IMG/VR virus record: IMGVR_UViG_3300044641_002409
Location: 1-43,194 of that record
Source: a virus
Length of the DNA stretch: 43,194 bases
Reading direction: 5' to 3' (one strand)
Shown here piece after piece: positions 13,631 through 18,745 of this stretch; position 1 is the stretch's first letter; each line of letters starts with the position of its first letter. Position numbers and translations under genes: made by a program. The notes beneath the pieces are model-generated. The model was not told the DNA's origin. It saw only the letters and a list, made by a program, of their open reading frames with translations, and ran no database searches.

Positions 13631-13867
13631 ATGGAACAGATACCAACAGCAGAAGAATTTTTGATAGAAAAAGGTTATTCAGGATTTGCTAAACATACTC
13701 TTGTGAAGGAGTGGATGATTGAATTTGCTAAACTTCATGTAGAAGCTGCATTGAAAGAAGCAAGTGAAAAAGCAGATTATAATACATGGGGTCAAGAACA
13801 TATTGAGCAAGTTTGGATTGACAAAGATTCAATCCTAAACAGTTATCCACTAGAAAACATTAAGTAG
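13631..13867 (+). CDS. Small helical protein related to the AVEWL family (78 aa)
   Basis: The start is set at ATG 13631 (MEQIPTAEEFLIEKGYSGFA), one base after the previous stop; an upstream in-frame ATG at 13583 would overlap the neighbour by 47 bp and adds no family-like sequence. The protein has the T-A-x-E-F-L opening and an F-A-K-x-H-V-E-A-A-L helix, as seen in AVEWL-type relatives, and ends NSYPLENIK, a form also common at the ends of these phage proteins. Function unknown. Confidence 0.65.
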   Translation: MEQIPTAEEFLIEKGYSGFAKHTLVKEWMIEFAKLHVEAALKEASEKADYNTWGQEHIEQVWIDKDSILNSYPLENIK

Positions 13868-13868
13868 T

Positions 13869-14042
13869 ATGAAAGCAATATTAATATTTTTTGCAGTGTT
13901 TTTGTTTATAAACCTGCTATCCATCTACATCATGGGTGGATTCTATTGTCAAACAATAGATTCAAAAGTAATAACTGAGATTTGGGCATTATTTTCGGCA
14001 ATATTTTGTGCAGTAGTTTATAATCATGAAAATAAAGGTTAG
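13869..14042 (+). CDS. Small membrane protein (57 aa)
   Basis: ATG 13869 to TAG 14040-14042, 57 residues. The first helix (AILIFFAVFLFINLLSIYIM) could be a signal anchor; a second hydrophobic segment (IWALFSAIFCAVVY) follows after a short polar loop. The end of the gene overlaps the start of the next by 17 bp. No family recognised; membrane location is the only firm inference. Confidence 0.55.
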   Translation: MKAILIFFAVFLFINLLSIYIMGGFYCQTIDSKVITEIWALFSAIFCAVVYNHENKG

Positions 14043-14478
14043 TATGAAACTAGGAGAACATTACTCGGATGGCGTTGGGACGATCCTACGAGTAGCAAAG
14101 ATTGACAAGGATGGCTCACCATCGTTCGTAACGAATGACAACAGGACGGGTTACATATTGAGTTCGGATGGCTACATTCGTTTCACTAAGGAACACGCTA
14201 TGACGTTCGAACAGGTCGAGATGCCTATCGTCATGCCGGTCTATCGGTTGATCGCTGTTGGGTTTATCAACGCAACGGATGGCAACATGGCGAGGGTTCG
14301 TTTGACGAACATTAATAAAGATTGGGAGGGCATTGTGATACCTCATCTTGAGCGATCGTTCATGGACGATGCCGTTATGTATTTGAATAGGTTAGGCATT
14401 CGGGTGATCGGTCGATCTGACCATGGGAATATATTGATCACTGACGATTTGGATACACCCCTTGTACATGAGAGATAG
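14026..14478 (+). CDS. Unknown protein (150 aa)
   Basis: 150 residues opening MKIKVSMKLGEHYSDGVGTI. A beta-rich N-terminal half (RVAKIDKDGSPSFVTNDNRT, YILSSDGYIRF) is followed by a mixed half with VMPVYRLIAVGFI and VIPHLERSFMDDAVMYLNRL. GC-richer codon use (many CGA, GAT, GTT) than the adjoining small genes. I do not recognise it. An alternative start is the internal ATG at 14044. The -33 element of the promoter for the downstream structured RNA lies inside its last codons. Confidence 0.6.
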   Translation: MKIKVSMKLGEHYSDGVGTILRVAKIDKDGSPSFVTNDNRTGYILSSDGYIRFTKEHAMTFEQVEMPIVMPVYRLIAVGFINATDGNMARVRLTNINKDWEGIVIPHLERSFMDDAVMYLNRLGIRVIGRSDHGNILITDDLDTPLVHER

Positions 14479-14492
14479 GTTATTTATATTTG
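14462..14492 (+). promoter_or_regulatory. Bacteroidota-type promoter of the structured RNA
   Basis: TTG at 14462-14464, exactly 20 bp, then TATATTTG at 14485-14492. It overlaps the 3' end of the upstream gene and there is no ORF that starts just downstream, which points to a dedicated RNA gene. Confidence 0.8.
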
Positions 14493-14496
14493 CATG

Positions 14497-14887
14497 ATAA
14501 GTAGCCCGAAGTACAAGGGAACGAAGCCATGTGGGGCATACCGTTAGAACTGCTCTCACACCGAATCGTTGGTCGGCAAAGTTTTGTAGGTTTCTTTGGT
14601 GTGTTTCTAAAAAAACTTATATATGTGTTGTCCTCTTGAGAAAAGGACACTTAAAACATGTAGAGACATAAATAGTGCTACACAACACAGGTGCTCTCAA
14701 CATCAAACCCGTGTCGTTCCCTTGAGAAAGGAATTAGACTGTAAGAAGCTGTTACAGATAAGAATTACCCGACACAGAGGGCTTCTCATCCTCAACAACA
14801 TACCAATGAGATTTTTAAATCTCCTACTTACTTACGCAAGGAAGGATTTGGTAGGTGGCACCATATAGTAGTGACGGTGCCTTTTTT
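14497..14887 (+). ncRNA. Large structured non-coding RNA with its own promoter and terminator
   Basis: About 390 nt between an exact promoter and a strong terminator, with no plausible ORF. Helices that I can pair by eye: 14557-14565/14595-14603; 14624-14629/14684-14689 enclosing the hairpins 14630-14634/14644-14648 and 14659-14663/14678-14682; 14693-14698/14777-14782 and 14711-14716/14770-14775 enclosing 14717-14720/14730-14733 and 14739-14744/14752-14757; 14784-14789/14806-14811; 14823-14827/14851-14855. Two of the hairpins have identical 9-nt loops (CTTGAGAAA at 14635-14643 and 14721-14729). TCTCAA (14695-14700) and TTCTCA (14783-14788) could pair with these loops. The size, ornate fold, phage setting and nearby tRNA recall the GOLLD and ROOL classes, but I see no sequence match to either. 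Confidence 0.75.
14857..14887 (+). terminator. Strong intrinsic terminator of the structured RNA
   Basis: GGCACC (14857-14862) pairs with GGTGCC (14876-14881), followed at once by six T residues. Confidence 0.9.
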
Positions 14888-14908
14888 ATTTAACTTAACA
14901 CTTAAAGT

Positions 14909-15067
14909 ATGACAGTATTTATATTAATTGTATTCAGCTTTGCTACACTGAGGACCATTTTGCCACTTGCAAAAGAAGAAACATTTACAGTAGCTAATCT
15001 TATATTTACTATTACACATATTGTAGCATTATGGTACTTATTTGATTTATTAGTCACTTTAAAATAA
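14909..15067 (+). CDS. Small membrane protein (52 aa)
   Basis: ATG 14909 to TAA 15065-15067, 52 residues opening MTVFILIVFSFATLRTILPL and ending YLFDLLVTLK. It is predicted to cross the membrane twice, with a short KEETFT loop between the helices. AT-rich codon use. No family recognised. It lies just after the terminator of the structured RNA and its stop codon coincides with the first base pairs of the next RNA fold. Confidence 0.5.
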   Translation: MTVFILIVFSFATLRTILPLAKEETFTVANLIFTITHIVALWYLFDLLVTLK

Positions 15068-15185
15068 AACATAACTAAGGGAGTAAGGATATGTAAGAAT
15101 ACCTGAAAGATGGTATTATCAACCCTGAACACTCAAAGGAGATAGAGTTATGTTTAACTTAGTCAGCATATATTTAACGATATGC
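15067..15185 (+). ncRNA. Candidate folded RNA element
   Basis: AAACATAACT (15067-15076) pairs perfectly with AGTTATGTTT (15146-15155). Inside lie a hairpin AATACC/GGTATT (about 15108-15123) and AGGG/CCCT or GAGT/ACTC pairings that compete or cross. A separate hairpin GCATAT/ATATGC (15166-15185) follows. No plausible ORF lies here. It may be a leader controlling the zinc-ribbon gene at 15211, or a separate RNA. No promoter of its own is evident. Confidence 0.45.
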
Positions 15186-15210
15186 AAGTAGGCTATGTAA
15201 AATTAAAGAC

Positions 15211-15411
15211 ATGAAGAAAACAATAAATTGCCCGTGTGGGAATGGTGTGTGTAAGCTAATAACTGAAAAAAAAAAGCATATACCACATAATAAAAATCAT
15301 ATACTTGAAGGTGATTGGTTTATTTATAAATGTGATGTGTGTGGAGAGGGATGGACAACAACCAAAAGTGATGAAGAAAGTATAAAAAATTTAAAGCAAC
15401 GTAAACTTTAA
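15211..15411 (+). CDS. Small zinc-ribbon protein (66 aa)
   Basis: 66 residues. Two cysteine clusters, CPCGNGVC (residues 7-14) and CDVCGEGW (41-48), form a zinc ribbon, and the following segment TTTKSDEESI resembles the YgiT/MqsA-type zinc finger where the second knuckle is followed by an acidic helix. No HTH domain follows, so an antitoxin-like DNA-binding role is not supported. It may be a small binding or adaptor protein. Confidence 0.65.
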   Translation: MKKTINCPCGNGVCKLITEKKKHIPHNKNHILEGDWFIYKCDVCGEGWTTTKSDEESIKNLKQRKL

Positions 15412-15435
15412 TTTTATCAAGTAGATTAAAATATA

Positions 15436-15498
15436 GTCAGGTGGAGGAATGGTAGTGAATGATACACGTTAAATCACATTACCATTCCAAAACTTGAC
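15436..15498. repeat. Long imperfect hairpin with tRNA-like sequence
   Basis: GTCAGGT (15436-15442) pairs with ACTTGAC (15492-15498); inside, GGAATGGTA pairs perfectly with TACCATTCC and GTGA with TCAC. The segment GGAATGGTAG also occurs in the D-arm of the tRNA-Leu-like gene at 16039, so it may be a tRNA-derived relic or a mobile-element end. Its right arm overlaps the -33 box of the promoter at 15494, so the fold could also act as a terminator for the upstream gene. Confidence 0.5.
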
Positions 15499-15524
15499 TT
15501 TTAATAAAAAGGTTCGTATATTTG
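15494..15524 (+). promoter_or_regulatory. Bacteroidota-type promoter of the HNH gene
   Basis: TTG at 15494-15496, 20-bp spacer, TATATTTG at 15517-15524; the HNH start codon at 15545 is 20 bp further on. This rules out the longer ORF start at 15494, which would lie upstream of the transcription start. Confidence 0.75.
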
Positions 15525-15544
15525 TGACTACAAAATATAAGTAT

Positions 15545-15958
15545 ATGCAAAGGTTCTTTGATAAAATAGATAAAACTGATACTTGTTGGTTATGGACAGC
15601 AGGATTAAGAGGTAAGACAGGATATGGTGCATTTAAACTTAATGGTAAAGTTGTAGATGCACATCGTATATCTTATGAATTACATAACGGTATAATTCCT
15701 GATGGAATGTATGTATGTCACACTTGTGATAATAGAAAATGCGTAAACCCTAATCATCTATTTCTAGGTTCTCCTAAAGATAATTGGCAAGATGGGTTTG
15801 ATAAAAAAAGAATTAAACCATTAGGAGGAATAGATACAGAGAAACTAAAAAAACATCCAAGCAGAGGCGCATATCTTAGAGGGTGTAGATGTGAAGAATG
15901 TAAAGCTATCAATAATATGATGGTTAAAAGATATAGGGAAGGATTAAAAAAGAAATAA
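15545..15958 (+). CDS. HNH homing endonuclease (HNH_3 type)
   Basis: 137 residues from ATG 15545. The opening FFDKIDKTDTCWLWTAG and GYGAF (26-30) are the usual start of small HNH_3 endonucleases. Core residues: AHRISYELHNG (39-49), VCHTCDNRKC (57-66), NPNHLFLG (68-75) and the DNWQDG motif. The beta-beta-alpha metal site is thus complete (His40, His59, His71 and Cys pairs). A C-terminal GCRCEEC zinc knuckle follows (113-119). Such proteins nick or cut DNA site-specifically and spread as free-standing homing genes. It has its own promoter, lies directly upstream of the unusual tRNA-like gene and is more AT-rich than the core genes. Confidence 0.9.
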   Translation: MQRFFDKIDKTDTCWLWTAGLRGKTGYGAFKLNGKVVDAHRISYELHNGIIPDGMYVCHTCDNRKCVNPNHLFLGSPKDNWQDGFDKKRIKPLGGIDTEKLKKHPSRGAYLRGCRCEECKAINNMMVKRYREGLKKK

Positions 15959-16038
15959 TCCTGTCCTGACTACAAAAAAAATGCTATTGTGGGAGTGACT
16001 TACTTCAACCCTCTGACGGCTCGGAAAGACGAGCATTT

Positions 16039-16176
16039 GGTGAGATGGCGGAATGGTAGACGCTACTGCATGGTGACAGAAGTTTGGTACGACCCGTCAA
16101 ATTAGTTGAAATGTACTAAGGGGTACGGGCAACGTAAATGAAGCTAAACATACAGGTTCGAATCCTGTTCTCACCA
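16039..16176 (+). tRNA. Oversized tRNA-Leu-like gene (138 nt, anticodon unclear)
   Basis: The acceptor stem is perfect: GGTGAGA (16039-16045) with TCTCACC (16169-16175). The D-arm TGGCGGAATGGTAGACGC (16046-16063) is of the leucine class-II type and the T-arm ACAGG-TTCGAAT-CCTGT (16152-16168) is perfect. But 88 bases lie between the D-arm and T-arm, about 50 more than in a normal tRNA-Leu, and I cannot fit a standard 7-nt anticodon loop. Candidates inside are CTG-CATGGTGA-CAG (16066-16079) and CCCGT/ACGGG (from 16093). Either an intron-like insertion is present or this is a tRNA-like RNA. A terminator follows at 16212. Confidence 0.6.
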
Positions 16177-16211
16177 CTAAACTTTTCATACAAACAAGAT
16201 TAGGTATCCCT

Positions 16212-16236
16212 GCCATTGGGCACAATGGCTTTTTTT
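16212..16236 (+). terminator. Intrinsic terminator after the tRNA-like gene
   Basis: GCCATTG-GGCA-CAATGGC (16212-16229) followed by seven T residues. The TTG of the next promoter lies within the left arm. Confidence 0.9.
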
Positions 16237-16246
16237 ATTAACTTTG
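16216..16246 (+). promoter_or_regulatory. Bacteroidota-type promoter embedded in a terminator
   Basis: TTG at 16216-16218, 20-bp spacer, TAACTTTG at 16239-16246. The start codon at 16251 is only 4 bp downstream of the -7 box, so the mRNA should be leaderless. Confidence 0.75.
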
Positions 16247-16250
16247 CATT

Positions 16251-16592
16251 ATGACTTCAGAAAAATTCATTGGTGCTCTATTGCAGTCGAGAGATGCGAT
16301 GCACCTCAGACACTGGCAGACAACAAGCTTTGCCGAGCATAAGGCATTGGATGAGTACTACAACGGCATCCTTGACTTGACGGATTCATTCGTTGAGAAG
16401 TTCTTCGGTCGCAACGGTCGAGTGAAGATCAGCCTTCCGGCAACTGAGATGGAGATGCCTGTCGATCATTTGAAGAAGATGCAGAAGATGTTGGAGGATG
16501 AGATGGACAACTATGCTCCGGATCTACAGAACATCATTCAGGATATGTTAGGATTGGTTAACGAGACATTATATTTATTGACCTTGGTATAA
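16251..16592 (+). CDS. DUF5856-like helical protein
   Basis: 113 residues opening MTSEKFIGALLQSRDAMHLR. The segment HLRHWQTTSFAEHKALDEYY (18-37) then LDLTDSFVEKFFG (42-54) follows the H-x-x-H-x-x-T-x-S-x-A-x-H-x-A-L-x-x-Y-Y pattern of a small phage family that I know as DUF5856, found in large myoviruses. The positions of His and Glu residues on two helices suggest a ferritin- or Dps-like four-helix bundle that could bind metal, which is inference. The gene starts directly at a promoter and ends before a terminator, so it is monocistronic. Confidence 0.7.
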   Translation: MTSEKFIGALLQSRDAMHLRHWQTTSFAEHKALDEYYNGILDLTDSFVEKFFGRNGRVKISLPATEMEMPVDHLKKMQKMLEDEMDNYAPDLQNIIQDMLGLVNETLYLLTLV

Positions 16593-16648
16593 GGTCTAAA
16601 GAGACTCTTTGTGGTTAGAGAGTAGTTTTCATGTTTATTGGTTTTGAG

Positions 16649-16677
16649 AGGGGTAGTTTTTCTATCCCTTTTTTTTT
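16649..16677 (+). terminator. Intrinsic terminator upstream of the lysin
   Basis: AGGGGTAG (16649-16656), loop of T, CTATCCCT (16662-16669), then a T run. It lies within the extended ORF that begins at 16638, which supports the later lysin start at 16698. Confidence 0.85.
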
Positions 16678-16697
16678 ATTCACTAAATTTTAAGATT

Positions 16698-17228
16698 ATG
16701 TTGTACTATTTTGACAGAAAGAATTTAACGTATAAGCGATTCAAATGGGTTTACCATATCGCTATATCGGTAGTTGCTACGATCGTTCTATTGGTAGCCA
16801 CTAAGCCCGATCCAGTTGTAAGAAAGAGACTTATCGAGGCAGAGATGAGTGTGAACTTAAGAGGCGTTGACGAGTTCAGTCCGGACAAGCTGTTAGCATT
16901 CTTAAAGGAGCTGAACGTCAGGCATGCAGACATTGTGTATGCCCAGGCAGTTCTTGAGAGCTATCATTTCAAGTCACGCATCTTCCGGGAGAACAATAAC
17001 TTCTTCGGTATGAAGCAAGCGAAGAGCCGTCCTACTACGAGTAAGGGCACACAGCATGGTCACGCATACTTCGATAGCTGGAGAGACTGTGCTATCGACT
17101 ACGCACTGTACAGTTCTAAGTACTTGAGCCGGTTGAGTCGGGCGGAGTACTTGGAGTACTTAGGGCAGAACTATGCCGAGGATAGGGGATATGTAAGTAA
17201 GTTGAATCAAATAATAAGTAAGTTATGA
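16698..17228 (+). CDS. Membrane-anchored glucosaminidase endolysin
   Basis: 176 residues from ATG 16698. A basic N-terminus is followed by one hydrophobic helix (about residues 18-35, HIAISVVATIVLLVA), suited to a signal-anchor (SAR-like) export route. The rest is the glucosaminidase fold (PF01832 type): YAQAVLESYHFKS (81-93) with the catalytic Glu87, NNFFGMK (100-106) and a C-terminal YVSKLNQIISKL. The enzyme should cut the glycan strands of host peptidoglycan at the end of infection. No separate holin is certain, although several small membrane proteins lie upstream and one downstream. The upstream ATG at 16638 is rejected because a terminator lies between. Confidence 0.88.
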   Translation: MLYYFDRKNLTYKRFKWVYHIAISVVATIVLLVATKPDPVVRKRLIEAEMSVNLRGVDEFSPDKLLAFLKELNVRHADIVYAQAVLESYHFKSRIFRENNNFFGMKQAKSRPTTSKGTQHGHAYFDSWRDCAIDYALYSSKYLSRLSRAEYLEYLGQNYAEDRGYVSKLNQIISKL

Positions 17229-17458
17229 AAACAGCAGTAGAATGGTTAGCAGATAATATAATGCCTATGATACCATTTCACACATTGGAATATAGAAATA
17301 ACTTTATTAAGTTTATTGAACAATCCAAAGCAATGGAGAAGGAGCAGATAAGAGAGGCATATATTTCAGGAGCAGACCATGTAATGGACGTACAATATAA
17401 CCCTTCTTCATATTTTAATGATGAACAATACTACAACGAAACTTTTAAATCAAAATAA
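17225..17458 (+). CDS. AVEWL-family small protein, array copy A (77 aa)
   Basis: 77 residues opening MKTAVEWLADNIMPMIPFHT and closing EQYYNETFKSK. The middle has the AMEKEQIREAYISG helix typical of this family. It overlaps the lysin stop by 4 bp (ATGA). The last coding bases share 30 identical nucleotides (17423-17452) with the end of the 110-codon gene at 17648-17980, and form the first of six repeated junctions. Function unknown; the family is found in many Bacteroidota phages. Confidence 0.75.
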   Translation: MKTAVEWLADNIMPMIPFHTLEYRNNFIKFIEQSKAMEKEQIREAYISGADHVMDVQYNPSSYFNDEQYYNETFKSK

Positions 17459-17459
17459 G

Positions 17460-17636
17460 ATGAGAACATTTTATGTAATTAAAAATTTAACATCTTTACA
17501 ATACATTTCAATTGAGGATAAATGGGATGATTGGAATATGAGTAAAGAATTTGAAACAAAGCAAGATGCAATAGATTATGGTATTGAAACTAATCTTGGT
17601 ATGTGTGTTATTGAAGAAGTAATTAACTTTATTTAA
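17460..17636 (+). CDS. Small acidic protein, cassette 1 (58 aa)
   Basis: Start set at ATG 17460, which ends junction copy 1; the longer reading from 17418 would overlap the previous gene by 41 bp. The product opens MRTFYVIKNLTSLQYISIED and has an acidic/aromatic middle (KWDDWNMSKEFETKQDAIDY) and a hydrophobic end VIEEVINFI. This strand-strand-helix-strand layout resembles small DUF1653-like or KTSC-like phage modules but I cannot assign a family. Confidence 0.6.
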   Translation: MRTFYVIKNLTSLQYISIEDKWDDWNMSKEFETKQDAIDYGIETNLGMCVIEEVINFI

Positions 17637-17647
17637 ATCAGAATAAG

Positions 17648-17980
17648 ATGGAAAATGAAAAACAAGGAGCATTTGCTTGTGCAGCAGATAATGGTTATCA
17701 ACAAGGCTTAACCAAAAAAGAATACTTTGCGGCTACGGCTATGCAGGGGTATATTGCAACAGGGAAAGCATCTAATTCAAGTGATTGGGTAAGATGCGCA
17801 GATGAATTATTAAAAGTATTAGAAACTAAATCAAATTTATCTCATCGAGGTTATTCTCTAAGAGATAAAGAATTGTTATTACAATTTTTTAGTGCAGGTA
17901 ATGAATGTGGGTGTATGGAGCATGAGAATATAGAAGATTACTTTGAACAATACTACAACGAAACTTTTAAATCAGAATAA
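17648..17980 (+). CDS. Phage protein with GLTKxEYFAAxAMQGYIA motif
   Basis: 110 residues. Residues 19-37 (GLTKKEYFAATAMQGYIAT) match a helix-turn unit widespread in phage proteins of many hosts; the usual following W-x-x-x-A-D-x-L helix is here (DWVRCADELLKVLE). The C-terminus closes with EQYYNETFKSE, the tail typical of the AVEWL family, so this gene appears to be a hybrid of two small-protein families. Function unknown. Flanked by junction copies 2 and 3. Confidence 0.7.
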   Translation: MENEKQGAFACAADNGYQQGLTKKEYFAATAMQGYIATGKASNSSDWVRCADELLKVLETKSNLSHRGYSLRDKELLLQFFSAGNECGCMEHENIEDYFEQYYNETFKSE

Positions 17981-17981
17981 G

Positions 17982-18179
17982 ATGAAACTATTTAAAAGTA
18001 AATGGGGTCAATGGATAGACCTATCAACTACGGGTTATATGGGACATAAGTATTTACTTCAAGCAAGACGACATAAAGACGGAAGAATACAATACAGAGT
18101 AGAAAAAAGTGAGGATAGTTACACTTGCAACATTCCAACACTTGAACAATTAGAAAAAGTAACCTTTAAATCAGAATAA
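17982..18179 (+). CDS. Small basic protein, cassette 3 (65 aa)
   Basis: Start set at ATG 17982 within junction copy 3; a longer frame from 17943 would overlap its neighbour by 38 bp. The product opens MKLFKSKWGQWIDLSTTGYM, contains LLQARRHKDGRIQYRVEKSE and ends TFKSE. A short beta-sheet protein with basic residues is likely. No family recognised. Confidence 0.6.
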   Translation: MKLFKSKWGQWIDLSTTGYMGHKYLLQARRHKDGRIQYRVEKSEDSYTCNIPTLEQLEKVTFKSE

Positions 18180-18180
18180 G

Positions 18181-18318
18181 ATGGAAAAAGATTGCTGTCC
18201 AAACTGTGGTGAATGTGAAAACATTCATACTAATTATGACTGGAGTAAACCTGACAGACCAGTAGAAGAGTTTTTATGTAATGAATGTGGAACATATTTT
18301 CCACCTAAATCAGAATAA
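18181..18318 (+). CDS. Zinc-ribbon peptide, cassette 4 (45 aa)
   Basis: ATG 18181 to TAA 18316-18318, 45 residues opening MEKDCCPNCGECENIHTNYD. Cys pairs CPNC and CNEC (EFLCNECGTYF) define a rubredoxin-like zinc ribbon. The end FPPKSE is encoded by junction copy 5. It may be a small adaptor that binds nucleic acid or protein; nothing more can be said. Confidence 0.65.
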   Translation: MEKDCCPNCGECENIHTNYDWSKPDRPVEEFLCNECGTYFPPKSE

Positions 18319-18319
18319 G

Positions 18320-18469
18320 ATGGAAGAAGAAGATAATGAAGATGGTTGGACTGCTAACTACATACAATGTGACTTATGTAGTCATAAATGGACAGCTGTT
18401 TATCTTACAGAATTAGATAAACTTGAGTGTCCAAATTGTACTAACATGGTGATATTTGATAACCTTTAA
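18320..18469 (+). CDS. Zinc-ribbon peptide, cassette 5 (49 aa)
   Basis: Start set at ATG 18320 within junction copy 5; the reading from 18281 overlaps the neighbour. 49 residues opening MEEEDNEDGWTANYIQCDLC, with CDLC (17-20) and CPNC (39-42) knuckles and HKWTAVY between them, a typical zinc ribbon. Its stop TAA lies inside junction copy 6, so here the repeat is not translated as KSE. Confidence 0.65.
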   Translation: MEEEDNEDGWTANYIQCDLCSHKWTAVYLTELDKLECPNCTNMVIFDNL

Positions 18470-18480
18470 ATCAGAATAAG

Positions 18481-18708
18481 ATGACGAAAGAACAATTGGA
18501 ACAAAGAATTTACTACTGCAAGGTCAATGACTTGCTGTATGATAGAGAGAAGTATGAATATCAATTAAGTAAACTAAATGAAGAAAGCAATGAAGAAAGT
18601 CCTGTCGATCTTACAGAAGAGAGATCAGGCGATAGGCGAGTCGATGCCTATGATAAAACTACGGACGGTATATCCTCCGGGAGGCAAGAGAATGAGTTTA
18701 AACGGTAA
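18481..18708 (+). CDS. Small helical protein, cassette 6 (75 aa)
   Basis: 75 residues opening MTKEQLEQRIYYCKVNDLLY, with a heptad-like helix (DREKYEYQLSKLNEESNEES) that could pair as a coiled coil. The last 36 residues are polar and low in hydrophobics; the same DNA in the +1 frame encodes a better-looking protein (18590-18745), so the true end of this gene may be nearer residue 38, or the two frames may be joined by a frameshift. Confidence 0.5.
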   Translation: MTKEQLEQRIYYCKVNDLLYDREKYEYQLSKLNEESNEESPVDLTEERSGDRRVDAYDKTTDGISSGRQENEFKR

Positions 18709-18745
18709 AGAAGAATGGTATGGAGAACAAGTTGTTAAACATTAG
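18590..18745 (+). CDS. Overlapping small protein in the +1 frame (51 aa)
   Basis: ATG 18590 to TAG 18743-18745: 51 residues opening MKKVLSILQKRDQAIGESMP and continuing IKLRTVYPPGGKRMSLNGKE before ending YGEQVVKH. It overlaps the 3' 119 bp of the upstream gene and the first 26 bp of the downstream regulator gene. The VYPPGGKR-type turn and balanced composition look more protein-like than the competing frame. Translation is supported only by appearance and overlap style. Confidence 0.5.
   Translation: MKKVLSILQKRDQAIGESMPMIKLRTVYPPGGKRMSLNGKEEWYGEQVVKH

Larger units (their letters stand above)
17444..18483 (+). repeat. Repeated gene-junction sequence TTTAAATCAGAATAAGATG (six copies)
   Basis: Copies at 17444-17462, 17632-17650, 17966-17984, 18165-18183, 18304-18322 and 18465-18483. 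Copy 1 has one change (A for G), copy 5 starts CC in place of TT; the other four are identical. Every copy joins the stop of one small gene to the ATG of the next. In four copies it encodes (F)KSE/K-stop, but in copies 2 and 5-6-type junctions the stop falls inside TTTAA, so the same DNA is read in different frames or left untranslated. Conservation is thus at DNA or RNA level. Confidence 0.85.

Noticed and set aside
14497-14887. tmRNA, RNase P RNA, or an ORF in plus frame (14623-14868)
   Set aside because: No tRNA-like 3' domain or P4-type conserved sequences; the 81-codon ORF has no protein-like features and crosses several perfect helices.
16039-16176. Group I intron in the tRNA-like gene
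   Set aside because: The extra sequence is only about 50 nt and I find no P/Q/R/S core; too short for a self-splicing intron.
16638-16697. Upstream ATG for the lysin
   Set aside because: A strong terminator at 16649-16677 lies inside the extension and the added residues are poly-Phe/Leu from the U tract.
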